This document shows positions 33,175-45,581 of a DNA stretch of 64,000 nucleotides, one piece after another. The position numbers were made by a program, and so were the translations under genes. Under the pieces are notes generated by a model. It was not told the origin of the DNA and searched no databases. It worked only from the letters and a program-made list of their open reading frames with translations. Within the stretch, counting starts at the first letter, position 1. Every line of letters begins with the position of its first letter. Source of the stretch: Cryptomeria japonica (taxonomy: Eukaryota; Streptophyta; Pinopsida; Cupressales; Cupressaceae); assembly GCF_030272615.1 (NCBI RefSeq), contig NC_081411.1, positions 181,310,977 through 181,374,976 on the forward strand, given 5' to 3'.

Positions 33175-33186
33175 GCTTTGATACCA
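33175..33186 (-). promoter_or_regulatory. Primer-binding site of the Copia element
   Basis: On the minus strand TGGTATCAAAGC follows the 5' LTR directly. It is complementary to initiator methionine tRNA apart from one position. Confidence 0.88.
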
Positions 33187-33890
33187 TGTAGAAATTCTAT
33201 TGCAATCACTGATTATTAATCTCCTATCTCATGAAAATTATTTAACTGCTGAAAATAAATTTACAGCTGAATATCGAAAAATAACACAACTGCAACTTCA
33301 CTAAAAATACGGAAAGAAATAAGCAACACAAGGACACAATATTTTTGGACAATCGTCCCTGGAAAAACCCCTAAGGGAAAACCAGTTCTACAGATGGAAA
33401 ATATATTAATCTTCAGCAATATAAGAATTACAAAAGAATTCCTTGCCTCTTACTAGCAGAACTCCGACAAACTCTTAATATCTCCTGCTGATATCCTCCA
33501 CTACCACATCAACGCTATCACTGCGCCTCTTGCTAACACTGCAAGACTATTTGCTATCACTGCAAGTTCTTCTCAAGACTTCTCATTTTCCAAATGACCC
33601 ATGACCCCTTTTTATACTACTCTGTTAGAAAACCAACGGCCAAGATTAATTCAAACCAATGGCTGAGATTAAGACAACTCAATAACCAATAACTAATTTT
33701 GGCTATGAGGTGTCACCTAAAAAGAGCCACTATTAAATAACAATTGTTTTTATCCTAACAATACTTGTTTGACAAAAACAACCATTTTCTAATTCTAGGT
33801 CAGGACGAATAGCTGTCCAAAACTACCCATAACTAATGCTGTTATTTCTGGGTAAGGACAAACAGCTGTCCAAGCTACCCATAATTAACA
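33187..33890 (-). repeat. 5' LTR of the Copia element
   Basis: Same length and ends as 28,339-29,042. The TATA box is at 33,609-33,616 (minus) and the leader block at about 33,355-33,383. Transcription would start leftward from here. Confidence 0.93.
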
Positions 33891-36700
33891 ACCTATATAC
33901 ATACAAAGAGATAGATATTATATTTAGGGTTTCATATTTAAAAGTATATAAATATGTTATACACATATGGGTATATACAATTATATTTTTTATCATAGTT
34001 TATACACAAGAAGATGTGATTTTACATGCATCTAAATACACCAAAATAGATAAATTATATTCATTTTCAAAGTTTTATAATTAGAAAGATATCAATGTCA
34101 TAAAACTATGTGTATATAATCAAATTGAGGCATTAAGGTCACTATCCTATTTTTCATTTCCAAATGTCATTTTAAGGATTGGTTTAAGCATAGAAAATAC
34201 TTCTATTAGTATCCACTTTATGAAATTTCTAGTTTGAATGTGTTTCTTTTAACCGTAATCATTTTTTACAATGTTTCCTTCAGGGATATTACATTTTCTA
34301 TCATACTAGAAGCTCATTGAATCCTCTTCATTGCATTAAAGATTTTGGAATTGGTAACCTACTATGTACCTATATGCTTATATAAATATATAAACAATAT
34401 TTTAAACTTTCATATGTATGCATCTCTCCATGTTTTTTGAGATATGTGATTAATATTTTTTATATATTACTAATTTCAAATCCATATTGTTCATATTTTC
34501 ATCTACTATAAGTAGTTAGCTAATCTATATGCATATTATTAAAGCCATCACCTGTTAAATACATGTTATTTATATTTGTATCCTTTAATAAAAACTTTTA
34601 GAAGTTATACAATAAGCACCAATACGGCTCCAATAGAATTTAGCACTTTGATGCTTGACTAGCATATATGATAGCATAAATTATGGCATGTAGATAATTC
34701 CAACATTGGGTTTCACATGTATCCCCCATTTAATTTCAAAAAAAGGAATGGATCAAGTATTATCAAGTGTAAGTGCAGTGGATCATAGTATCCCTATTTT
34801 GTATATTTTTAACTAAAAAAGTTACATTATGAACCATATTTATAATTGTTAGATTGTGGAATGTACGAAAAACCAAAAACATGTCTAGATTACAAAATAT
34901 ATATTTCTTAATTTACTATTATAATTTCTTCATCTATCCTAAGTGGTGTTTCATTGAAAAATAGAGCTCCTCTTATTTTTTATTGTCATTGTAACCATGT
35001 GTCTTTCAAGATAGTTGAGGAAGTAAGATGTATAGGTCTTGACATAGTCATCCTCTTAGTACAAATTAGCCACAATTTGAAGTCCCTAAATGTAAGTCTA
35101 TTTCCTAGATTCAAAAAAAATTCAAATGACATTGGATAACACAGAATAAAAATCACTCCTAAAATTAAAATAAGAAGAAAAGAGTTCAAACTCTTACTAA
35201 CATGAACATTAAATAAGCATTCACAACTCACAATTATAGTGGTGCCAAATATTGTTGAAGATACAACTATGTGGTGATATCTATTGTAAAACTCAACATT
35301 ATAGTGTTTTAGAACACTTGGATTAAGTATTTACTATACATAGTTGTACATTATAAAGTTCATATCCATACTATGTACTTTTGATGAGTCTATGCTTTGA
35401 TAAGTTCTATATCAAGATTATTAATTTTGACCTCTAAGTAAGATGTATTAGTAAGTACACATGTCTAATGTTATTTGTATTGATTTAATCTTAGTTCAGG
35501 GTATCCCAAATAATGGTGATTTGTATAAGATTTTCCTAAGATATTAACAATTTAAATCTTCTAAGAAAAAGTCATAATAATCTAGTCTACAGTCCTCTGC
35601 ATAGAAATATATTTCCTTGTGGTTCAAAATTTATGTTTGAAGTGCTATTAAAAATTTATACTCGGAGTTTCAAGTCACCACTTCTTCCACAAATAGAGTT
35701 AGAGATGATAGTGTATCATACTGTAGTAAGGTAGAGTAAAGAGTCTCAAAAGATTAGTTGGAATGCTACCCATTCCACCACATTCAACAATATGGTCAAA
35801 ATATTTGAAGGACATGATCAAAAATATCCAAGGCATGATCTATTAAAATTCCAAATGATTTGGTTTACTACAAGACTAGTTTTTCAAAGTATCAAGATGA
35901 TATAGTTGACTAGTATGCTTTGTCTTCACTTCTACAAGTGGTTATGTGTTTGTATTACTATAAGGTTGTATTTTTTAGCTATGTGAGCCTATGTGGATTG
36001 TCTACATGTCTCATAAATTATCAAGGTTTGATGTGCATGAAGTTTCTCCATGATTCCAATACTAAATGCTTCTTAATGCTGATTACACTATGTGACTAAA
36101 GGTTAACTGGGCAATAGAACATGTTTTCATTCATGCACCATGTTTATTTATGTTCACAATACTTTAAAAGGTTGCATTGAGATTCTTTTGGGCCTATTTG
36201 AATCGTGTGTTGAATTGCAACATGTTATCTCTCTTGATCATGTGTTTTGTGGTGGACTAGAAAAGCACTACATGTTTTATTTATTGTTAGCCTAATTGAT
36301 GTTTTGAAGAATTGTGGAGATTATACAATGTGTCCAACAAGTAAAAAAGTATATGTCATCAAAATTTTATCTTTATGCTAACCTAATTGATGTTTACAAG
36401 CCTATGAACAAGAGAATATAGTGAGAAAGGGATGAACAGTAAAGGAAATAAATGGAAAGAAGTTGATAATACAAAGCTAAACATTGTTGATTTTTTAGTG
36501 GAATGGAGCAATCATAATTATTTATACTCCAATCCTAACAATTGTATTTTACGGAGTTAGTGCTTCTTTAAGTAGTTACTCTAAAAAAAAAATTTAACTT
36601 AGGGAGTTGTTGCTTCCTTTGGTTGTAGTACTAAAATAAAGTTGCAATCATGTTTATTTTATTATGAGGCAAGATTTGGATAGTAGATCCAATTATCTTT
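33891..36700. other. AT-rich intergenic sequence
   Basis: I see no gene or clear repeat in this 2.8 kb. Its right part probably contains the U3 of the Copia LTR that ends at 36,880, but its start is not visible. Confidence 0.55.
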
Positions 36701-36894
36701 TTCACCATGGTTTTTCCCTTATTGGGTTTTCTATGTAGATCTAGTGTTATGGTTGTGTGCTTCTGTATTTCTCTTCTCATAGTTAGATAGCCACTTTTGA
36801 TAAATTTATGTTGTTGAAATCAAGGGAATTGTTGAGTACTGATTCACATGCCCCCTCTTATTACTCTTGTGTGTTGAACATTTGGTATTAGATT
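36701..36894 (+). repeat. Decayed Copia LTR end and primer-binding site
   Basis: CACCATGGTTTTTCCCTTAT then TGGGTTTTCTATGTAGATC (about 36,702-36,740) is the leader block seen in the other LTRs. The LTR seems to end GTGTTGAACA at 36,880. TTGGTATTAGATT (36,882-36,894) is a mutated copy of the TTGGTATCAGAGC primer-binding site. The preceding TGATTCACATGCCCCCTCTT resembles the end of the LTR at 4,037-5,239, so the families are related. Confidence 0.65.
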
Positions 36895-36949
36895 AAAATT
36901 CCTTTCTATAGCCTAACATTTAAGGTAGATCTTGGAATATAACACATGG

Positions 36950-38020
36950 GATCTAATATATGCTTCCTAATACTTCAAATGATGATAGAGAAATAATGGA
37001 TTCAATGAAGAAGATTGTGAGGTTGACCATGAAGAAGAACTCATATCTATACTAGAAGATCTAAATGCAATAAATAGAGAAAACAAAGATCTTAAGACCA
37101 AACTCAAAGAGTAAAAAGAAACAATAACCATTCGGAAAGTTCAAGTTGAGAAAGGAAAGAGAGTTGTAGATTGTCTAAATACCAAGATTTGTGACAAAAT
37201 AATTAAATGTTCAAAGCTTGAGGAAGAGATTGTCTGTCTAAATAAATAATTGGAAAAAGAAAAAAATTAGATAGACAAAAGCCTAAAGATCAAGATCAAA
37301 ACCAACATCCTTGATGAGATAATCAATAGTCAAAAATCAAAAAGGGATGAGGGTGGTCTTTCAAAGAGGTCAAAACTCAAAGACAGATGCCTCTATACTT
37401 ATGATTAGAAAGAAAGGTAATGAAGCTTGTGCAAAGGGCTCTATGAATACTAAAGATAAGAAGCATAGATTTAATAATTGTCACACAAAGATCAATAATT
37501 AGGACTTAAAGAAATATTTCCCTAGACAATTTGCTACTCCCAAGTACTCTCAATCCAATAATGGGTTTTGTTATTCTTGTGATAAATTTAGTCACAAGGC
37601 AATTAGTTGTAGAATTAAGGCAAAAAAAATTAACTACATGAATAAGAAATCATTTGTGCCTCAAAGATATAATGCTATGAGCTCTCATTGCTTCTATCAT
37701 TACTACTATGTATGTAATAAGTTTGGTCATAAGGCTCTAGACTACAAAATTAAGGTACAACAAAATAATTTTGGTTCAAATTATGTTACTCTTTTCTATA
37801 AGTGCAACAACGTTGGGCATAAAGAATTTTTTTATAAAGGCACTTCTATGAAACCACCTGTTCAAAACCAAAGAAGTAGAACACTCCTAATGAGCAAAAG
37901 AAGGAAACTGTAGAAGTATTGAGGAAGAAACAAGGGCATAATGATGAGAAAAGGCATGGAACAATGTTTGTGCATGGTGAAAAACTCTCTTAATAGATTA
38001 ATTTGGAGCATTGACTTGGG
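36950..38020 (+). pseudogene. Copia gag remnant with coiled coil and serial zinc knuckles
   Basis: After the primer-binding site the plus strand reads in broken frames. LISILEDLNAINRENKDLK and CSKLEEEIVCLNK (about 37,040-37,245) make a heptad-like, charged coiled coil. Three zinc-knuckle boxes follow: CYSCDKFSHKAISC (about 37,571-37,612, a perfect CX2CX4HX4C), a second at about 37,708-37,745 reading YxxCNKFGHKALDY with two Cys changed to Tyr, and a third at about 37,795-37,838 reading FYKCNNVGHKEFFY with two Cys lost. The frame at 37,638-37,913 covers the last two. No protease or pol follows, so the element is truncated. Confidence 0.72.
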
Positions 38021-38239
38021 GGAATTATCATCTACAAAATCCTTCAACTGCCTAGAAAGTTAAAAACACAAAATTTTGGGTTTATGTGTTTGGTAGCCAC
38101 TATAGTACTCGATTGAGTTTTAGATGAGCGTTGTTTTTCCTTCTAGAAATTGTGTTGTGGAAACCTAGTAGTTTTGTGTTATATTATGACTATTTATACA
38201 TTGTGTTGATAAATAGATTTGTCACTATGAATTATCCTT
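38021..38239. other. Non-coding sequence after the gag remnant
   Basis: No frame or recognisable motif. This is the likely breakpoint between the gag remnant and the next element. Confidence 0.4.
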
Positions 38240-39400
38240 CAAACTTGACTGTGTTTGCTTGAAAAGTAGTGACAACTGTCCCAACAATTGGAGAGATTGT
38301 AGTGAAGCCACAATCTTCCTCTGCATTTGAGAGGGGCATCTCCCTCGTATGATGGGGGTATTTGTGATTTTTGTGTACTTTTAACCTGAAAGTGCATAAA
38401 GGAGAAAACATAGAACTAAAGAAAGATAAAGAATAGAAACCCCAACAATAGACATCCGAATACCAATTGAGATTTCACAATAGATAACGATTACAAAGGG
38501 GATAAAGTTTAAGACATGCTCTGATGATGAAAGAGGGACAACAAACCTCAACATACAAAGAAATAAGTTGTACTAACACATACAATTCAAGATACCAAGA
38601 AATGATGTGCTTCATCAATTGCATTGGTTACTAATGATTTGCATGATTACATAAAGGGATCACTGATTCAACATATGAGAAATCAAAAAATAACAACATA
38701 AGAGTGCATTTAGAATATACAAACTGAAATGCATTCTTGATTATTCTTTTAAAAATGTATAAGTCCAAAAGACCTTAAACGTGAAGTGTCAAACCAAAAA
38801 CCATCTCAAATTTTCACCCTCCATTTCTCCAAAGTTTCCCCCCCTTCTGAAAAAGTCCCTCCCCTACAAAATGAATTGGCCTTGTATTTATAGGCATCTT
38901 GCAATAATGACCTTGATAACCAACTCATAACTACTTTTGGTAACCGCTTAATCTAACCACTTTGTGTAACTACTTAGAATAACTTCCCAAATAGCCACTT
39001 AAGATAACTAACTTTTGATAACCATTTAGGATAACTACCTGGCTAATCCACTTAGGATAACTACCTAAGTGACTACTTTTAGTAACTACCTTTTTGAAAC
39101 AACTTAGGATAACTAACTTTTACAAAAGTAAGGTTCAAATTCTAACTTTTACAACAAAACAACTTGAAACTTATAACTTTCAAGTTAGGACCAATGTGAG
39201 GTACTTATCCATCTTCATCTTCTTTATTGATCTTCCTGACCGTCTCTTCATCTATTCATCTTTATTGACATCAAGACGTAGTTTTCGCCAACAAATTTTC
39301 TTCAAGTACATATGTGCTTCAACTATTCCATTAAGCATCTTTCGCTTCCATGAATACACCTTCTTCCAGAAACCAAGGAGTCTTGCATCAATGTGACTAA
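38240..39400 (-). repeat. Probable LTR in reverse orientation
   Basis: Read on the minus strand, a tandem-repeat stretch (39,125-38,910) is followed by CTATAAATACAAGG (TATAAATA at 38,885-38,892) and then leader-like sequence. Upstream repeats, TATA box and transcribed leader are the order of an LTR. I could not identify the ends, a primer-binding site or a partner LTR, so the call is tentative. Confidence 0.4.
38910..39125. repeat. Degenerate short tandem repeats (TTAGGATAACTAC)
   Basis: About ten imperfect copies of a 17-25 base unit with core CTTAGGATAACTAC lie just upstream (minus sense) of the TATA box at 38,885. Examples start near 38,960, 39,000, 39,026, 39,050 and 39,100. Repeats in this position often act as U3 enhancers in LTR elements; that role is inferred. 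Confidence 0.7.
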
Positions 39401-41950
39401 CTTTATTTCAAAATATTGCATATTTTGTTCACATTTCCCCATAACTATCTTGACATGACATTAAGTGAGAAGAGTTGAACGTCTTCACTAAATGATAAAT
39501 TTATATACATCTATACAGTCTTTGTCGTGGCGATATCTTTCTGATCACAACATTCTTGTAGAAAGACTCTCAAGTGATATGCTCCTTAAATGTACCATAA
39601 AGCACATTGAAATGTCATTCATTTGAGCTAATAATGTATCGAATATTGAATCACAATATCACCAATCTCATCAATAGGATCAACAATACCGCAAGGACAA
39701 ACAATCACAATTGTATTCTTGTTCACATAGCACCTTGAGTAGCATGTCCATAATTACTATTGAGAGCATTTTTGAGGCATTTTGCGCGATAAAAAGAAAA
39801 TATGTTCATTGGAATCATCTCCCACAATGGTACCCCTGTTGCCTTTATTTTTAAAGATGATGCTCTGTGTTTTGGTGTGATATTTCTTTGACGCATTCTG
39901 TCAATACTTCTTGCACTTCTCTTCATCTCCACATCGGCAAGGTTCTGGAAATTGACTTTGGGTTTTTTTTGACATATCTGCTCAAAAGCTAAATTCACTC
40001 TACATTTCTTTTCTGTGCAACCTGCTATTATTTCATTTTTCTCCAAGAAATGACACCTTCTTGAGGCATTCTGTCAAAGTATGTGCGGGTTTGTAATTCA
40101 ACTTTTTGCATGCAGCATCTCTACAAACCGCTTCAATCTGTTACACACATATCCAACAATCACGACGACATGAAACCCGCGTATGAAGGGCGTTTGCAAC
40201 ACGGATTTGGCTCTGTGTCTATCCTGCTATCGTCCATTGCATTTCTCGAGATGACATCTTTTGGAGGCATTTGTCAAGCAGTTCACTGTGCTTTGTTTTA
40301 TGCTTCCATATTTTGCGTATATTAGAGCATCTTTTGTCTGCGTCTGCACACTTCAAGATACCCGGCGTTGGCATGAAAAGAATTGGTACGGGTCGTGGAG
40401 CTTGGCTTCACGACTACCAATTGTACTTTCTTGAAATTTTCTTAGCTATATTAATGGACATCCATATTTGAATCCTGTGTTTACTGCAGATGGAAAGGAT
40501 GATGGTCATGTAGCTTGGTTTTATAACTGCCTATTGCATGTGCTGGAGAGCTTTCCGAAGCTCTTTCAAAAAAGATATTTTCTGCATATCCTATGACCAT
40601 GGAAATTCGTTTGAGCCTCAGGTAGTTATAATAACTACCTTCTTTTAGCAGTCCGCAGTTCAAGTAACATCCACAACATATATCGGCAACTTTGCTAAGT
40701 TGCACAAAACACCGATGCTCCTTCCATTTGCTTCTGTTTCGGCGGTTTCGCAAAGTTAAATAACTTAGGGAAAATAACCTTAAAATGAAGACTAATTATT
40801 CTTCACTGTTTGTATCAGTGTCCGATAGTGATATGTATCGGATTTTTTTTTGTAAATCAATTAAACTATCCGATATTACCTCGCTTATCCTTTGCATTTT
40901 TATCCCATCAGTGATGAGTGGGAAACAGGGAGCAACTCGACCTTGCACTTGTCGATTTCGTGTATAATTTCATGATGTTACGTGCCAATGAGGGGTTCTA
41001 TCAACCAACTTGTCTGTGCGTGTGAATGTGATCAGCCTCCTACACAAAGCATGTATGATTTTATGGTTTTCAATTCAACTTCTAGAAGTAGTGTCAGTAG
41101 AAATACTCGGCCTATATTTGTATATGGTCTATAGAGACCAAGGCAACACGTTCAAACAACCACCGAAAGTCCAACACGCATATTAATAATAAAAATTTAT
41201 GGAGTCTTCAAGATAGTCGACACATACATGAATTTCAACCATGCGCGCATAATGATCCATCTGTTAGAATATGTTCGAACGTGCTGCATTAATTCACAGA
41301 TTTTTAGAGCTTCCTCGCGAAATCCGTTTTGTGCACATTTTACAATTGCTTCAATTCATTCCTTGAGATGATGTCTCTTTGAGGCCGACTATCAAACAGC
41401 TCGACACTATGGTGTGGCTAAAGTCTTTTCAATAAATCTAATTTCTGTATAACCTGTCGAACATTCTATTCTGTGGGATGACATTTACAGTTGTTGTGGC
41501 ATCAAAATCTTCGAATGCTTTACCAGCTGAACACATAGGCGATGATTGTAGTAAACTCTTAGCTATCTATAATAGCTAACTATTTCATCTGCTTCTTGGC
41601 ACAAGTCATGAACTTGTCGATGATGTTATTGAATTTAACTTTCAGTGAGTTTGGGGAGCCAAACAATTCACCGATAGCTAAGTGAACTCTGAAAACATGT
41701 CGCATGCACAGGTACATCGACCGCTTTCGAAAGTAAACCAACTTGTTAATGATGTTAACTGATGTATTGACTGGAAACTCATTATTTTCCTTGTCGGTAT
41801 TTTTAACAACTAAATAAGCTTATCAAAATAGCCGATGAACCAACTCTTTTATGGTGAGAATGTATCGGTGTTTTAATAACTTTGCAAACTTGGGTAAATT
41901 GCCAATGATAGGCAAATAGAATCAACTTTCCACCTAAAATAAAATACTTA
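39401..41950. other. Unassigned, less AT-rich stretch with a recurring motif
   Basis: No protein family is recognisable in frames such as 39,723-40,046 (minus) or 40,083-40,325 (plus). A diverged motif, approximately CATTTCTTGAGATGACATCT then TTGAGGCATTCTGTCAAACA, appears near 40,045, 40,240 and 41,360, with a weaker copy near 39,885. TATCGG and CCGAT words are frequent; CATATATCGGCAACTTTGC near 40,678 and CGGTGTTTTAATAACTTTGC near 41,864 share a diverged core. It may be an old repeat, such as LTR sequence of an unrepresented family. Confidence 0.4.
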
Positions 41951-42587
41951 TTGGCCTCTTCATCCTTCTCTTTAACTTTTCAATGTATTCTTCTATAGCT
42001 GAAGGTTTCCACATAGGTAATTTCATGTATGCTTTTTAGTTGATTGAATCGGCTTCTTTTATGCTTTGCTCAACTCAGAAATGGACCGATTGGTGTTAAC
42101 CTTCTCTTGCTACTTTGGCCATGTCTAGAATTGACTCTGCAAGTACTTGGAGTGGAGCGTTATCTTGAACAAATTGGAATCAAGAAATTGGGGCTAACAC
42201 ATTGGAATCAAGAAATTGGGAAAGAAATGAAAGGAAAATATTATATAAAAGCATTATAAATAATATTTAACTTTTATATAATCAATTAAAAGATTCAAAA
42301 TAATAATGTTGGACTGAAAAAGATTGATTTAAGTAACGGAATTGCCTACAAAATGATGTAAATAATGTTAAATATTATTTTCCTTTTAAAAGAATCAATT
42401 TAGCCAGTTTTAATTCATGAAGTTGTATTATGATGGCAATAGAAAAAAAAAAATAGAAAACAAAAAAAAAAAATGAAATAAAAATTGGAAAAAATAAAAG
42501 GGAGATAACAAGGAAGAAAGACTTTTCTTTTATTCATTTTTTTCATGCTTCTCTCTCTTAAAATTCTAAAATGGATGGATTTTTTTA
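41951..42587. other. AT-rich sequence left of the truncated LINE
   Basis: No gene is visible. It has poly-A rich stretches near 42,445-42,500. It ends with the 25-base target duplication at 42,563-42,587. Confidence 0.55.
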
Positions 42588-44165
42588 AATTTTAAAATGG
42601 AAGAAACAATATTCAATGCTCCACCCCAAAATCAGCAAAAAAATGGAAGAACCTACCCATGAGCGATTTGATTGTTGGGAATTTTGAGGTCTCCCCTGTG
42701 GGGTCAGAAGTCTTCAAGTCTATATGGAAAGCCTGGAACCATGTTAGACAATACATTAGCAATAAAGACATAATAGATAAGAAAGGCTCTCTCAATCTAA
42801 AAAGGTCTATATGGTGGAATGTTCTGCACAATGGGAAACAACTAGCCTATCTTCAAGGATGCTCTGCCCTGAAATGGCACAACCAGGGACTGGTCACATT
42901 TGAACACATTCTGGAAGATGGCACTCTAATCTCTTGGGAATCTCTTAGCTCTAAATTCAACCTCCCCCTCTCCCAGGCCAAAACCTATACCATCCTTAAG
43001 TCTGCACTTGCTCCCATCCTTCCCGCTCCTATCCCCTCCTCCCCCCGCCTTTAGCCTCCCTCTGTTGGATAGATGGATCTTCCCTTTTGCTAACCAAAGC
43101 CAAAATGATCTGCTCTGCCCTTACTGATTCTGTGGATATCCTTGATCACCTTAACTGCACCTGGAACCTTTCCTGGGAATCCGAACAATGGCATTCTACC
43201 CTCTCGAGATTCTGGACTTATCCGACTGAACCAAAGAAGAAATTTTTTGCCTGGAGACTCCTTCTTCATAAACTGCCACTAAAGGACAACAATGGAGACC
43301 CCCTACTGTGTAAACTCTGCCATATCCCTGAATCTGTATACCACATCTTTTTTGGTTGTCATTTTGCTAGAGAAGTCTGGAATCTGTTTGGTATCTCACT
43401 TAATAGCAACTGTTTTACTATTGAAGAGATGGTATTTGGTTATATTAGAGGTGGCAAGAAACATGCTAATCTTTTCTGGTTTGCTCTCTCTTTGGAAATT
43501 ATGTGGATCATTTGGGAATATAGGAATGATGATGTGTTTAATGGAAAGAGTAGGAACCTCATTGAGTCTCTTAGGAGACTCATCTGTTACCTTGTTGCTA
43601 TACAAGTCATAGTGGTACTAAGACTGGAGGAAGACAAATTCGATGGGTGGCTAAAGAATGACTCTACTCTAGTTTTCATAAGAGAATTCTCACATGGCTT
43701 CACATGGGATCGCATGGGAAGCAATAAGACTCATTTTGAACAAGGGCTGATGAGGTTCATGCAAGAGATGGAGGCACGATAGCAGAGAGAAGACTTCATC
43801 AAGCTGGAGCTAGAAGGACTACCCTCCCATCCCTACAGAGATCAGTTTGCTAAAAGGAATGTGTTGGTTTGGTGCGAAGGAGAGCTAGGATGGACTGCAT
43901 GGCTCCCCCCAGTGGGCGACAACAATGACCCTGTTTCCTCCTTTGTGTTCAGTTAGTTGTATACCTCATGATGCTTGAACACGTCTATCATTTTGTGTAA
44001 TTTTATAATTCAGCTCCTATGTAAATGATCGTATATCATGTATCGAGCTCTTGCCTGATATACCTCCTGCATCTTATGTTTTAACTCTTTAGTTGGCTAC
44101 AAGGTTTCCAGCCCAAACTCTCGAATTTTGTAACTGTTGTTTATATGATGCTTAATACAAAAAAA
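42588..44165 (+). mobile_element. 5'-truncated LINE insertion
   Basis: This is a 1.58 kb insertion ending in eight A (44,159-44,166). Its flanks match: 42,563-42,587 and 44,166-44,190 share 23 of 25 bases (core GGATGGATTTTTTTA). A-tail, long target duplication and 5' truncation are the signature of target-primed reverse transcription. The content is the C-terminal part of ORF2 and a 3' UTR with no frame after about 43,950. Confidence 0.88.
42659..43950 (+). pseudogene. LINE ORF2 C-terminal region with zf-RVT domain
   Basis: Frames at 42,659-43,054 and 43,087-43,782 are successive parts of one ORF2 end. The first reads KRSIWWNVLHNGKQLAYLQG. The second reads TEPKKKFFAWRLLLHKLPLK, then CKLCHIPESVYHIFFGCHFA, the zf-RVT zinc-binding domain after LINE reverse transcriptase. 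LEIMWIIWEYRNDDVFNGK then matches the usual segment downstream. A stop near 43,052 breaks the two. The endonuclease and reverse transcriptase were never copied in. It is less decayed than the LINE at 18,861-27,440 and belongs to a different subfamily. Confidence 0.87.
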
Positions 44166-44190
44166 ATTGTAAAGTGGATGGATTTTTTTA

Positions 44191-45581
44191 GAATTATTTG
44201 CTATTGAATTTCTTGGGTTGGGAGATTGAATTGGAAAAAAATGAAAGTACACTTGGATTGTATCAACCCCAAATTTAGAAGAAAATTGGTAATTTTGGGA
44301 GATTAAACTTGAGGTGATTCTCATCATTCACTTCATCTTTTTAATTCTTCATTGGATGTATATCATGCTTAGCCTTTGTTATGCTCGGCCTTAAGGAAGC
44401 ATATGACCTTTATTGAGATTCAATTCTATTTCTTTTATTTGAATAATTCAAATATTTTTAAGTATTTGAAAAATCTTCATTTTCTACTCTCATTATGGTA
44501 GAAATTTGCAAAAAAGTATTGAAATAAGAATTTAATGTTAAAAATGTGACACTGCACATTTGGAACCAAAGGATATCCTTTATTTTTCAAAATTTTATAC
44601 TTTTTTTAATGGTTAATTTGTGGATTTCATAGTTTTACATCCAAATATAAATTTATAAGAATTAAAATTATGAATTATTCTAAATGAATTTTGATGTGGG
44701 AAAGAATTCACTTCATTATATTTAGATTTAAAATCTCTTGAAACCATGCTTATTTTCATAATCTAAAATTTTGCATTTAAATCCATGTCATATCCATGTA
44801 ACTTGCTTTGACATGGTGAAATTGGGATTTGAGGTGTAGAGGGTAAGAAAGGAGTGGGTCTTCACATTGGTCAAGACATAAAGGGGTCTAAGGATATCAA
44901 GGGTGAAAAGGTTATTAATTAAGTGATAACTAAAGACATTGGATTATTAAAAATAATAATTCTATTGATTCCTATGAAATAATTGGAGTTATCATATAGG
45001 CTTGGTATGAACATAGATGTTATGCATGCCCTAGGAATGTTGGTTCTTATTGGTTGGGTTTTTCATGTGGGTGAGTTGATCCATACTTGATTTTTCTTGG
45101 TTATCCATTCATGATATCTTGATGACATTCCTTCCCTAGACCCCTATGGTTCCTTGTCCTTTTAATCATTTAATATGGTGCTCAAGGAGAGACATGTCTC
45201 TAAAGATGTTATGATGGAAGAGACTTCATTGCACATGTTTATGTTTTTTTCTTTATGAGACTGTCAGGGTATGTGTTTACGTTTGTTCTATATGAGATTG
45301 TGGTTGCACATGTTTAGGTTTGTTTGGCATCTTTTGTGATGTGGACTATCTCTCATACTTTTTATACTTATATTATCACCTTGAGCATGTGCATTTGTGA
45401 TTTGATGCTCATTTTCTAGCTTATATATATTTGGTATTGATCATGACTATGTCATATGTATGCTATGATAATGTTTTATCGCTTTTAATTTTGTGTGTAT
45501 TTGATGTTTGTTTGTAATGATTAACATGTTTATAATCCACACTTCTTCTTCAACTATACAAAATTATGTCATATTTGGAGA
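44191..45581. other. AT-rich intergenic sequence
   Basis: No gene or repeat boundary is visible up to the first copy of the ~1.05 kb direct repeat. Confidence 0.6.

Larger units (their letters stand above)
28339..33890 (-). mobile_element. Nearly intact Copia retrotransposon
   Basis: This is a complete 5,552-bp element on the minus strand. Two LTRs of equal length (704 bp) lie at 28,339-29,042 and 33,187-33,890. By eye I count about 15 substitutions and no indel between them, about 2 percent. Flanks are GCCTA on the left and ACCTA on the right, a 5-bp target duplication with one change. The internal region carries gag, protease, integrase, reverse transcriptase and RNase H in Copia order. 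Only five lesions are visible: a frameshift near 32,730 and stops at 32,580-32,582, 31,899-31,901, 29,163-29,165 and 29,142-29,144. It is the youngest element in the window by this measure. Confidence 0.95.

Noticed and set aside
40083-40325. 80-codon frame in the unassigned stretch
   Set aside because: It overlaps a copy of the recurring motif, has no family similarity that I recognise, and an overlapping frame in another phase is equally open.
40805-40826. Small inverted repeat CCGATA / TATCGG
   Set aside because: A six-base stem with an eight-base loop followed by T is also terminator-like in bacteria, but this is plant nuclear DNA and such stems are common by chance.
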